Below, one piece after another: positions 1-5,685 of a stretch of 10,125 bases of DNA (the stretch's first letter is position 1; each line of letters begins with the position of its first letter). The stretch comes from an uncultured bacterium. GTDB lineage: Bacteria > Bacillota_I > Bacilli_A > RF39 > UBA660. The position numbers and the translations under genes were made by a program. The notes beneath the pieces are model-generated. The model worked only from the letters and a program-made list of their open reading frames with translations, was not told where the DNA came from and made no database searches. Location of the stretch: NCBI GenBank assembly GCA_949285775.1, contig CASEAD010000169.1, forward strand, positions 1 through 10,125. The letters are read 5' to 3'.

Positions 1-415
1 ATTATTTTTTCTACTATTTGTTCTTTGTCGGGGTAATTTCTGAAGTGATAATCTAGGGCATTCCATATTGTTTCTAGGTTATTCATATTATGAATGGTTT
101 CTTTACTTGTGTGGTTGGATTTGTTGTAATTAGTTAATAAGGTGGTACCATCGATATAAGTATAAGATCTTTTTTATAATTATAAGATATGTTACCTAGA
201 TTGTTATTTATTATAGCGATATCATAAATTGGGGTTTCTATATTAAATAGTTTGGCTATTTCTTCTATTATTAATTCATTATAAATAGTAGATATGTCTG
301 CTTCTTTAAATAAAATTTTATCATCTATCCAAAAGATGTTTTTAAATTCTTTTATGGGAGTTATTTTATTATTTGATTTTAGTTCTATATTTAGGAATCC
401 ATTAGTTCTTTTCAT
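1..415 (-). pseudogene. HipA-like kinase-fold protein, frameshifted and cut by the window edge
   Basis: The gene starts at ATG 415, inside the last codons of nusB (14-base overlap), so it is probably translated by coupling. The first frame gives a stretch with NELIIEEIAKLF and IETPIYDIAIINNNLGNIS, resembling the N-lobe of small HipA-type serine/threonine kinases that I recall from Firmicutes. After codon 82 this frame drifts into an unrelated tail and stops at 134. A -1 shift at the run of six A's (170-175 on the plus strand) restores an open frame that reads TYIDGTTLLTNYNK, then NNLETIWNALDYHFRNYP, and stays open to base 1. Both halves fit one protein, so this is a one-base loss in a homopolymer, a sequencing or assembly error, or less likely programmed slippage. 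The catalytic C-lobe lies outside the window. Family assignment is from memory and moderate; the frame break is directly visible. Confidence 0.6.
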
Positions 416-806
416 TCTTATATACTTTATCTAATACGCCGTTAATCATACCTACTACTTTTTCATCAGAATAATTTTTTGCTAATTCAATTGCTTCATC
501 TATACAAACTTTTGGTGGGGTTTTAGTATATAATAATTCATATAAAGCTAATTTTAATATGGCTTGGTCTGTTAGGCCTAATCTTTGAATATTCCAATTA
601 TTTAGATATTTATTAGCGATTGATATTAGTTCTTCTTCGTTTGTAAGAACGCCATTTACTAAGTTATTTACAAAAGCACTTTCTTCTTCTAGATTTTCTT
701 TTATTACTTCTTCTATATTATAGTCTATTTTGTTTTTTTTGTATAAATTTATTTGATATAGTATTGTCATTGCTTTTATTCTTGAATTATTTCTATTTAA
801 TGTCAT
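402..806 (-). CDS. nusB: Transcription antitermination factor NusB
   Basis: A 134-residue all-helical protein of normal NusB length. Family signatures are visible at both ends: SRIKAMTILYQINLY at residues 8-22 and IDEAIELAKNYS near residue 102, followed by GMINGVLDKVYK. NusB with NusE (S10) binds boxA RNA in rRNA leaders and helps RNA polymerase read through terminators. The ATG at 806 has AGGTGA six bases upstream and sits just behind a good promoter, so the gene opens its own transcript; the preceding sufU message is closed by a terminator. The 3' end overlaps the start of the HipA-like gene. It is not flanked here by its frequent partners such as accB/accC, xseA or folD. Confidence 0.95.
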   Translation of the reverse strand: MTLNRNNSRIKAMTILYQINLYKKNKIDYNIEEVIKENLEEESAFVNNLVNGVLTNEEELISIANKYLNNWNIQRLGLTDQAILKLALYELLYTKTPPKVCIDEAIELAKNYSDEKVVGMINGVLDKVYKNEKN

Positions 807-824
807 AAAATATCACCTGTTCTA

Positions 825-853
825 ATGATAACATATTTTTTTTATTGGTACAA
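825..853 (-). promoter_or_regulatory. SigA-type promoter of nusB
   Basis: Read on the minus strand, TTGTAC (848-853) and TATCAT (825-830) are separated by exactly 17 bases. Transcription would begin about 12 bases before the AGGTGA ribosome binding site, giving a very short leader. The -35 box abuts the U-tract of the sufU terminator. Confidence 0.75.
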
Positions 854-854
854 G

Positions 855-890
855 GAAAAAAGTGTAATATTTATAACTATGTTACACTTT
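855..890 (-). terminator. Rho-independent terminator after sufU
   Basis: Nine-base inverted repeat AAAGTGTAA (859-867) and TTACACTTT (882-890), loop of 14 bases, followed on the minus strand by a run of T's (855-860 side). It begins seven bases after the sufU stop. The plus-strand side lacks a T-run, so it works for the minus strand only. Confidence 0.85.
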
Positions 891-896
891 GTTATT

Positions 897-1325
897 TTAC
901 TTTTTTAGGGGTAATAGTTTGTTATATAATCCGTTCCAAGTAAGGGTTGCGCATGTTTTTCTTGATGGTTGTTTGGATATATCAGCATATACTATAGCGT
1001 CTTGTAGTTTTTCTTGGTTATATTCTTTTCCTTCTATCATATTGTTATAATTATTTATTATGTTTAAGGCTTCATCTATGGTTTTTCCTTTTACTAGGTT
1101 TGTTAATATAGATGTTGACGATATTGTTATAGCGCAGGCTTCTCCTTCAAAAGATATGTCAGTTATGATATTATTGTTTATCTTTATATAGAGGTCTATA
1201 TTATCGATACAAGAGATATTTCTACTGTTGATTTTGATATAATTTTTATCGTTATCGTGTCTTTTTCTGTTTTGGGGATTTTGATAATTATTTAATATAA
1301 TATTTCTTTTTGTATTGCTATCCAT
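897..1325 (-). CDS. sufU: SufU-type Fe-S assembly / sulfur-acceptor protein
   Basis: A 142-residue protein of the IscU-like fold. The ATG at 1325 follows GGTGA by four bases; an upstream TTG at 1352 in the same frame lies inside sufS and has no ribosome binding site. The three conserved cysteines and the aspartate of SufU are present: SCID (C39, D41), EGEACAI (C64) and RKTCATL (C125). In Bacillus SufU these residues bind zinc, and the protein accepts persulfide sulfur from SufS and passes it on for iron-sulfur cluster building. It begins eight bases after the sufS stop, and its binding site overlaps that stop, so the two are clearly co-transcribed. A strong terminator follows at once, leaving no room for sufB here. 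Confidence 0.93.
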   Translation of the reverse strand: MDSNTKRNIILNNYQNPQNRKRHDNDKNYIKINSRNISCIDNIDLYIKINNNIITDISFEGEACAITISSTSILTNLVKGKTIDEALNIINNYNNMIEGKEYNQEKLQDAIVYADISKQPSRKTCATLTWNGLYNKLLPLKK

Positions 1326-1333
1326 ATTATCAC

Positions 1334-2530
1334 CTATAAAATTTCTTTCCAAATATTGTCTATATTATTTAAGACTTTTATTAATTCATCTATTTCTTTT
1401 GTTGTATTATAGAATCCAAAGCTGATACGGCAAGTATTATTTACATTAAAGATGTTATTTAATATTTTGGCACAGTGATTACCTGCTCTTACACATATAT
1501 TATGTTTATCTAAGTAAATGGCTAAGTCTTGGCTGAAGATATCTTTTATATTAAATGCTACTATGCTTCCAATATTTTTTTCGTTATATATTTCAATATT
1601 GGGAATTTTTTTTAATCTTTCTAATAGATATTGTTTTAAGTTATGTTCGTGGCTAGAAATATTTTCTATTCCTATGTTTTCTAAGTAGTCAATAGCAGCT
1701 CCCATACCAATTACTCCGGCAATATTTGGGGTTCCTGCTTCTAATCTAGTTGGTATTTCTCTTAATTCTATATAACCATTATTTAAAAACATTGCGTTCA
1801 TTCCACCACCATAAGTGGTTGGAGTTATTTGATCTAATAGTCCAAATTTGGCATAGATAAAGCCTGTACCAGTAGGTCCATACATTTTATGGGCGCTACC
1901 AACAAGAAAATCAATATCATCTCTTTGGACGTCTGTTTTGATGTGGCTTAAGCTTTGGGCGCCATCAACTAGGACTAATATGTTATTTTTATGAGCTAGT
2001 GTACATATTTCTTTTATTGGTCTTATATCTCCTATTACATTAGTAATATGTGCTACTGATATGACTTTAGTGTTAGGGGTTATGGCTTTTTTTACGTTTT
2101 CTATAGTTACTTCGTTATTATTATTTAATTTTATATATTTTACTTTTATTCCTATTTTCTTTTCTAAGATAAACCAAGGTAGAATATTAGATGCATGCTC
2201 ACTTTCTGTAATAAGTACTTCATCATATTTATTTAGTTTATTTTGGAAGTAACCAAAGACTATTTTATTTATTCCATCTGTTGTACCGCTAGTGAAAGCT
2301 ATTTCAGAATCTTCTTTAGCATTGATAAATTTTCTTATTTTGCTTCTTACTCCTTCATACATAGAATCTACTTTTTGACTAATTTTATAGTCACCTCGGT
2401 GAGCGTTGGCGCAATAGTTACTATAATAATCTACTTCAGCATCTATTACTGTTTGTGGTTTTAAGGTAGTAGCGCCATTATCAAAATAGATTATATTTTG
2501 TTTTAGCATGGGTATGTCTTCTCTATTCAT
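1334..2530 (-). CDS. sufS: Cysteine desulfurase SufS (group II, PLP-dependent)
   Basis: A 398-residue fold-type I aminotransferase-like enzyme that takes sulfur from L-cysteine, leaving alanine, and carries it as a persulfide. Visible motifs in order: YFDNGATTLKP at residues 15-25, SEHASN (H112), LVDGAQSLSH (D189, Q192), the PLP-lysine motif SAHKMYGPTGTGF (K215), and the catalytic RAGNHCAK (C353), which is the group II form. Length is usual for SufS. The ATG at 2530 has GGAGGTG six bases upstream. It is the first gene of a sufS-sufU operon with its own promoter. SufC, SufD and SufB, which usually flank this pair in Bacillus, are not adjacent; they may be elsewhere in the genome. Confidence 0.95.
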   Translation of the reverse strand: MNREDIPMLKQNIIYFDNGATTLKPQTVIDAEVDYYSNYCANAHRGDYKISQKVDSMYEGVRSKIRKFINAKEDSEIAFTSGTTDGINKIVFGYFQNKLNKYDEVLITESEHASNILPWFILEKKIGIKVKYIKLNNNNEVTIENVKKAITPNTKVISVAHITNVIGDIRPIKEICTLAHKNNILVLVDGAQSLSHIKTDVQRDDIDFLVGSAHKMYGPTGTGFIYAKFGLLDQITPTTYGGGMNAMFLNNGYIELREIPTRLEAGTPNIAGVIGMGAAIDYLENIGIENISSHEHNLKQYLLERLKKIPNIEIYNEKNIGSIVAFNIKDIFSQDLAIYLDKHNICVRAGNHCAKILNNIFNVNNTCRISFGFYNTTKEIDELIKVLNNIDNIWKEIL

Positions 2531-2611
2531 AATTCACCTCCATTTTGTTTGTTATATTTTATTCATAGTTAGGTTGCTTGTAAGTGTATTTGTCGTGCTT
2601 TTTATAGTTAT

Positions 2612-2640
2612 ATTATATCATTATTTATAGTAGTTAGAAA
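2612..2640 (-). promoter_or_regulatory. Promoter of sufS-sufU
   Basis: On the minus strand, TGATATAAT (2612-2620) is a perfect extended -10 (TGnTATAAT). The best -35 at a 17-base spacing is the weak TTTCTA (2635-2640). A second reading, TTGTCA inside the rpoD terminator with TACTAT 18 bases on, is also possible. The roughly 75-base leader up to the sufS start shows no recognisable riboswitch or operator. Confidence 0.6.
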
Positions 2641-2641
2641 G

Positions 2642-2669
2642 AAAAAATTATGACAAATCTGTCATAATT
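2642..2669 (-). terminator. Rho-independent terminator of rpoD
   Basis: Perfect ten-base stem AATTATGACA (2646-2655) with TGTCATAATT (2660-2669) around the loop AATC, followed on the minus strand by six T's. It starts three bases after the rpoD stop. Confidence 0.9.
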
Positions 2670-2672
2670 AAA

Positions 2673-4037
2673 TTAATGTAGAAAATCTTCTAATTTTCTG
2701 CTTCTGCTAGGGTGTCTAAGTTTTCTTAAGGCTTTTGCTTCTACTTGTCTGATTCTTTCTCTAGTTACTTTAAATTGTTTACCAATTTGGTCTAAAGTTT
2801 TTGGAGTTCCATCATCAAATCCAAATCTTTGTTTGATAATTTCTGCTTCTCTATCTGTTAGAGTAGCTATAGCTTCTTCTAGTGATGCTCTTAATAATGT
2901 GGTAGTAGCCTCATTTTCAACAATATCTTCTCCATCATTAGCAGGAACAAAATCACCAAGATAACTATCTTCGTCCTCACCTATTGGTGTTTCTAAGGAA
3001 ACTGGTTCTAGCGCTATGCGCGCGATATACCTTGTCTTATCGATAGTCCAGTTTAATATTTGAGAAATTTCTTCATCAGTTGGTTTTCTTCCTAGATCCG
3101 TTGTTAAAAATCTTTCTGTTCTAATATATTTATTAATTTGCTCAACCATATGAACTGGTATTCTTATTGTTCTGGCTTGATCTGCTATACCTCTTGTAAT
3201 AAGTTGTCTTATCCACCATGTAGCGTAAGTTGAAAACTTATAATTTTTAGATGGGTCAAATTTTTCAACGGCTTTCATTAATCCTAAATTTCCTTCTTGA
3301 ATTAGATCTAAGAACAACATTCCACGGCCTACATAACGTTTAGCAATTGAGATAACTAGTCTAAGATTCTTGTCACAAAAAGCATTCTTTTTTGTATAAT
3401 ACTCATAATAAGTATTAATATCTTTTATTAATTCTTCTAGTTGTATTATTTTTTCTAGTTCTAGTTGTATTAATTTTTCTAGTTGTTCTTTATTTTGAAT
3501 TAAGTTTTTCTCATTCATTTGTTTTTGCAAGTTTTCTAACATTTGTTTTTGCAAGCTTTCTAGATATTTTTTTTGTTTTCTTCTAGAGTCAAGATCTGTT
3601 TTTATATTGTCTAATCCCCATAATTTTAGCCTTTCATTTAATGATTCGTCGGTTATTTCTCTTGCTTCAACTTCATTTGATAAAGCTTTAATTTCTACTG
3701 CATATTTGTATTCTTCTTCTTTAGTAAGCAATGGGATATGCCCCATTTCGTTAAGATATATTCTAACTTGGTCATCATAACTGTTAAAATAATAAAAAGG
3801 ATCTTCTTCTGTTTCATTATAATTTTCATTTATAATTTCTGAGTCTATTTCTTGAGCATCTAGATATGGTGCGATACGTTCAAACTTTATTTCATCATCA
3901 ATAGTAGAATCGTTCATGTATTTTTCATACAAACTATCAACAAATAGTTTGCCATATTGTTGTTTTAAATCTTTATATAATTTATCGTAGTTTGTTGTTG
4001 GTTTTTCTAAAGTTTCTTTAAATACATTATAATTCAT
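2673..4037 (-). CDS. rpoD: Primary RNA polymerase sigma factor RpoD/SigA
   Basis: A 454-residue sigma-70 factor that directs RNA polymerase to housekeeping promoters. Region 1.2 lies near residues 88-118 (DDQVRIYLNEMGHIPLLTK). Region 2 is at 224-293 (NLRLVISIAKRYVGRG, then KFSTYATWWIRQLITR). Region 3 is near 300-380, and region 4 is at 388-450 (LTDREAEIIKQRFG and VTRERIRQVEAKALRKLRHP). The ATG at 4037 has GGGGGAG eight bases upstream; an in-frame ATG at 4091 overlaps the -10 box and cannot be the start. Odd feature: about 100 residues (roughly 119-221) separate regions 1.2 and 2, where Bacillus SigA has about 15. The extra part is Lys/Glu/Gln/Leu-rich, looks coiled-coil and contains tandem repeats. 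Unlike the usual Firmicute layout, dnaG is not immediately upstream; gap and an rpoD relic are. Confidence 0.97.
   Translation of the reverse strand: MNYNVFKETLEKPTTNYDKLYKDLKQQYGKLFVDSLYEKYMNDSTIDDEIKFERIAPYLDAQEIDSEIINENYNETEEDPFYYFNSYDDQVRIYLNEMGHIPLLTKEEEYKYAVEIKALSNEVEAREITDESLNERLKLWGLDNIKTDLDSRRKQKKYLESLQKQMLENLQKQMNEKNLIQNKEQLEKLIQLELEKIIQLEELIKDINTYYEYYTKKNAFCDKNLRLVISIAKRYVGRGMLFLDLIQEGNLGLMKAVEKFDPSKNYKFSTYATWWIRQLITRGIADQARTIRIPVHMVEQINKYIRTERFLTTDLGRKPTDEEISQILNWTIDKTRYIARIALEPVSLETPIGEDEDSYLGDFVPANDGEDIVENEATTTLLRASLEEAIATLTDREAEIIKQRFGFDDGTPKTLDQIGKQFKVTRERIRQVEAKALRKLRHPSRSRKLEDFLH
3437..3484 (-). repeat. 24-bp tandem repeat, two copies, inside rpoD
   Basis: Units 3437-3460 and 3461-3484 differ at one base in 24. 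They encode the eight-residue units LEKLIQLE and LEKIIQLE in the non-conserved linker of the sigma factor (residues about 187-202). The near identity suggests a recent slippage duplication. Confidence 0.9.
3517..3564 (-). repeat. Second 24-bp tandem repeat inside rpoD
   Basis: Units 3517-3540 and 3541-3564 match at 21 of 24 bases and encode LESLQKQM and LENLQKQM (residues about 159-174). This repeat has the same period but a different sequence from the one at 3437-3484, so the linker has grown by at least two separate events. Confidence 0.88.
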
Positions 4038-4040
4038 TAT

Positions 4041-4070
4041 TTCATCTCCCCCTAAAGGATATTTCCCTTT
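4041..4070 (-). promoter_or_regulatory. rpoD leader: strong Shine-Dalgarno with small 5' hairpin
   Basis: GGGGGAG lies eight bases before the ATG and fixes the start at 4037. Just upstream, AAAGG (4066-4070) and CCTTT (4054-4058) can pair across a seven-base loop, placing a five-base-pair hairpin almost at the 5' end of the message. A function in mRNA stability is only a guess. Confidence 0.4.
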
Positions 4071-4081
4071 TTCGAAGGTAT

Positions 4082-4110
4082 ATATTACCATATTTTAAAT
4101 TACTTGTCAA
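4082..4110 (-). promoter_or_regulatory. SigA-type promoter of rpoD
   Basis: A consensus TTGACA -35 (4105-4110) and TAATAT -10 (4082-4087) are separated by 17 bases on the minus strand. The expected start near 4075 gives a leader of about 38 bases. Confidence 0.88.
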
Positions 4111-4192
4111 GTATAAATTAATTTCTTGTTAAAAAAGTTGTCCTTTATAATTTAGTGATATCTTTTTAATAATTAATATTTAGTTATCAGTT

Positions 4193-4418
4193 TTATGGGA
4201 TACGTTTATATTTAGTATAGGTAATCTTATTTTTGTAGGTGCTTTTAGTTTTTAGGGCTTTAGATTCTATTTGTCTTACTTTTTCTCCTGTTACTCCCAT
4301 TTCATTTGAAACTTCTTTTATGATTCTTTTTCTACTATCTTTAAGTCTATATCTTAGTGTTAATACTTCTACTTCTTTGGGAGTTAATATTTTTATAGCT
4401 TCATTTAGGGTAATTCAT
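4193..4418 (-). pseudogene. Relic of an rpoD paralogue: start codon joined out of frame to sigma region 4
   Basis: The leader and start match rpoD almost base for base: GATGAAATAATGAATTA, ATG at 4418. This frame reads only MNYPK and stops. In the next frame, from base 4414, an open stretch of about 73 codons reads LNEAIKILTPKEVEVLTLRY, then MGVTGEKVRQIESKALKT, and ends at TAA 4193-4195. This aligns with rpoD region 4 (LEEAIATLTDREAEIIKQRF, then FKVTRERIRQVEAKALRK), including the helix-turn-helix. A TGA lies immediately upstream in that frame and there is no credible internal start. The simplest reading is a second sigma gene that lost codons 4 to about 385 in an out-of-frame deletion. Region 4 is only about 40% identical by eye, so the paralogue is old; the RHPSRS tail is lost. 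Confidence 0.8.
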
Positions 4419-4457
4419 TATTTCATCTTTCTAAAAAGATATTTTTTTCGAAGATAT

Positions 4458-4486
4458 ATATTATCATAGATTTTATTTTATTGCAC
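4458..4486 (-). promoter_or_regulatory. Decayed promoter of the rpoD relic
   Basis: The -10 TAATAT (4458-4463) is kept and has TG one base upstream (extended form). At the matching 17-base spacing the -35 reads GTGCAA (4481-4486) instead of TTGACA. It may still fire weakly; no expression evidence is available. Confidence 0.5.
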
Positions 4487-4507
4487 GGAATAATTAATGT
4501 GTTGTTA

Positions 4508-4544
4508 AGAAAAAAGATATCATTGTATTTAAATAATATCTTTT
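4508..4544 (-). terminator. Rho-independent terminator of gap
   Basis: Nine-base stem AAAAGATAT (4512-4520) with ATATCTTTT (4536-4544), loop of 15 bases with a few further inner pairs, then TTTTTTCTTA on the minus strand. It lies 16 bases after the gap stop. Confidence 0.78.
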
Positions 4545-4560
4545 GATAATTAATATTTAG

Positions 4561-5556
4561 TTACCATTTTTTAGCGGTTCTTACCATCTGATATGAATAG
4601 CCCATTTCATTATCGTACCAGGCAACTATTTTTACCATTTGTTTGCCGTTTACTTCTAATACATCAGTTAATTTTCCATCTACAAGAGAACCATAACTTG
4701 TACCAATGATATCTGATGATACGATAGGATCTTCTGTATATCCCAATGTTTCATTAGTATTATTTTTGAAGCAGTTATTTATTTCATCTACTGATACTTT
4801 GGTTTTTAATTCAAGAGATAGATCAATCAATGAGCCATCACTTACAGGTACTCTTATAGCGCCACCTTTAAATTTCCCATCTAGCTCTGGTATTACTTTA
4901 CCTATGGCTTTAGCGGCACCTGTTGAGGTTGGAACGATATTCATACAACCTGCTCTACCTCTTCTTTCTTTAATTCCTTTTTTATGTGCTACATCTAGTG
5001 TTACTTGATCATTAGTGTAGGCATGAATTGTGGTCATATAGCCTTTTTCAATGCCAAAGTTATCATTAATAACTTTTAAAACTGGGGCTAAGCAATTGGT
5101 GGTACAAGAGGCGGCACTAATTATTTCTTCTGTTCCGTCTAATATTTCATCATTAACATTGTAAACAATTGTTTTAACATCTCCTTTAGCAGGTGCTGAT
5201 ATTATTACTTTTTTTGCTCCAGCTTTAATATGCTTATAAGATGCATCTTTGTCTACAAACTTACCAGTACATTCAAAGACGATATCTATTCCTAAGTCTG
5301 ACCATGGTAAGTTTTCTGGATCTGTTTCACTATAGATTTTTATCTTTCTGTTTCCTACTATGATATTATCTTCATCATGCGTTATTTCATCTTTTCTGTA
5401 GGTTCTGTGATTGGTATCGTATTTTAATAAATACGCTAATTGTTCGCTATTGGTTAGATCGTTTATGGCAACTACTTCTAATTCTGGATCACTTTCCATT
5501 ATTCTAAAAACAAGTCTTCCTATTCTTCCAAACCCATTTATTGCTACTCTTTTCAT
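4561..5556 (-). CDS. gap: Glyceraldehyde-3-phosphate dehydrogenase (type I, NAD-type)
   Basis: A 331-residue enzyme of usual length that oxidises and phosphorylates glyceraldehyde-3-phosphate to 1,3-bisphosphoglycerate in cytosolic glycolysis. The Rossmann motif INGFGRIGR is at residues 7-15, and D33 in INDL fits NAD rather than NADP preference. Catalytic C151 (AASCTTNCLAP) and H178 (MTTIHAYTNDQ) are present, and the C-terminal WYDNEMGYS is intact. Slightly unusual are RAGCMNIVPT and VPVSDGSLIDL, where most homologues read RAAxxNIIPT and VPTxSLVDL. The ATG at 5556 has AGGAGG eight bases upstream; an in-frame TTG at 5604 lies in the -35 box. The gene stands alone with its own promoter and terminator, without cggR, pgk or tpiA beside it. 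Confidence 0.97.
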   Translation of the reverse strand: MKRVAINGFGRIGRLVFRIMESDPELEVVAINDLTNSEQLAYLLKYDTNHRTYRKDEITHDEDNIIVGNRKIKIYSETDPENLPWSDLGIDIVFECTGKFVDKDASYKHIKAGAKKVIISAPAKGDVKTIVYNVNDEILDGTEEIISAASCTTNCLAPVLKVINDNFGIEKGYMTTIHAYTNDQVTLDVAHKKGIKERRGRAGCMNIVPTSTGAAKAIGKVIPELDGKFKGGAIRVPVSDGSLIDLSLELKTKVSVDEINNCFKNNTNETLGYTEDPIVSSDIIGTSYGSLVDGKLTDVLEVNGKQMVKIVAWYDNEMGYSYQMVRTAKKW

Positions 5557-5575
5557 TATATCATCCTCCTTAATT

Positions 5576-5604
5576 ATTGTAGCAAATAATAAAATATTTA
5601 TCAA
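5576..5604 (-). promoter_or_regulatory. Strong SigA-type promoter of gap
   Basis: TTGATA (5599-5604) and TACAAT (5576-5581) have a 17-base spacer on the minus strand, with TG one base before the -10 (TGCTACAAT). The leader would be only about 13 bases before the start codon, just enough for the AGGAGG site. No operator was recognised. Confidence 0.85.
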
Positions 5605-5634
5605 TATTAATACAATTATTTTACATTTATGATG

Positions 5635-5663
5635 GTAGCAAAAATATTGATAGAGAATAAAAT
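5635..5663 (+). promoter_or_regulatory. Possible promoter of the 54-residue plus-strand gene
   Basis: TAAAAT (5658-5663) is a fair -10. At 17 bases upstream the -35 is the poor GTAGCA (5635-5640); TTTACA at 5620-5625 is a better hexamer but badly spaced. The site is divergent from the gap promoter. Confidence 0.35.
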
Positions 5664-5685
5664 ATCATTGATTGGAGGATATTAA

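Larger units (their letters stand above)
4030..4188 (-). repeat. Direct repeat copy A: spacer, promoter and leader of rpoD
   Basis: Imperfect direct repeat of about 155 bases, paired with 4411-4565 (offset 376-381). Shared on the minus strand are TAACTAAATATTAATTAT (18 identical bases; 4169-4186 and 4546-4563), GATAT-rich hairpin remains, TAATATATA then CTTCGAAAAA around the -10 and start point, and GATGAAATAATGAATTA at the start codon. In this copy the gap-proximal hairpin is weak: only AAAAAG/CTTTTT (4132-4137 with 4162-4167) remains. Confidence 0.75.
4411..4565 (-). repeat. Direct repeat copy B: gap end, terminator, relic promoter and leader
   Basis: Partner of 4030-4188. It runs from the last bases of gap through the gap terminator, a decayed promoter and the leader of the rpoD relic to its ATGAATTA. 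Differences from copy A are concentrated in the -35 box, in the Shine-Dalgarno (GGGGGAG has become GAAAG) and in the terminator, which is better preserved here. Confidence 0.75.

Noticed and set aside
170..175. Classical programmed -1 slippery heptamer in the HipA-like gene
   Set aside because: In the zero frame the run is TAT AAA AAA GAT, which does not match X XXY YYZ, and no clear downstream stem was seen; an indel is more likely.
1326..1352. Longer sufU from TTG 1352
   Set aside because: The TTG is within sufS and lacks a ribosome binding site, while ATG 1325 has GGTGA at proper distance.
2061..2464. Open frames on the plus strand across sufS, and similar ones across gap, the deacetylase and ugd
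   Set aside because: They lie antisense to strongly conserved genes, lack ribosome binding sites and show low-complexity hydrophobic translations typical of the reverse of AT-rich coding DNA.
2531..2611. Riboswitch or IscR-type operator in the sufS leader
   Set aside because: No conserved structure or palindromic operator could be recognised in the roughly 75-base leader.
4038..4091. Longer rpoD from ATG 4091
   Set aside because: It would start inside the -10 box of the TTGACA-17-TAATAT promoter; ATG 4037 has GGGGGAG upstream.
4239..4469. Plus-strand open frame over the rpoD relic
   Set aside because: It is antisense to the recognisable sigma region 4 stretch and has no start signal.
5557..5604. 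Longer gap from TTG 5604
   Set aside because: It lies in the -35 box and adds residues not found in GAPDH; MKRVAINGFGR is the normal N-terminus.
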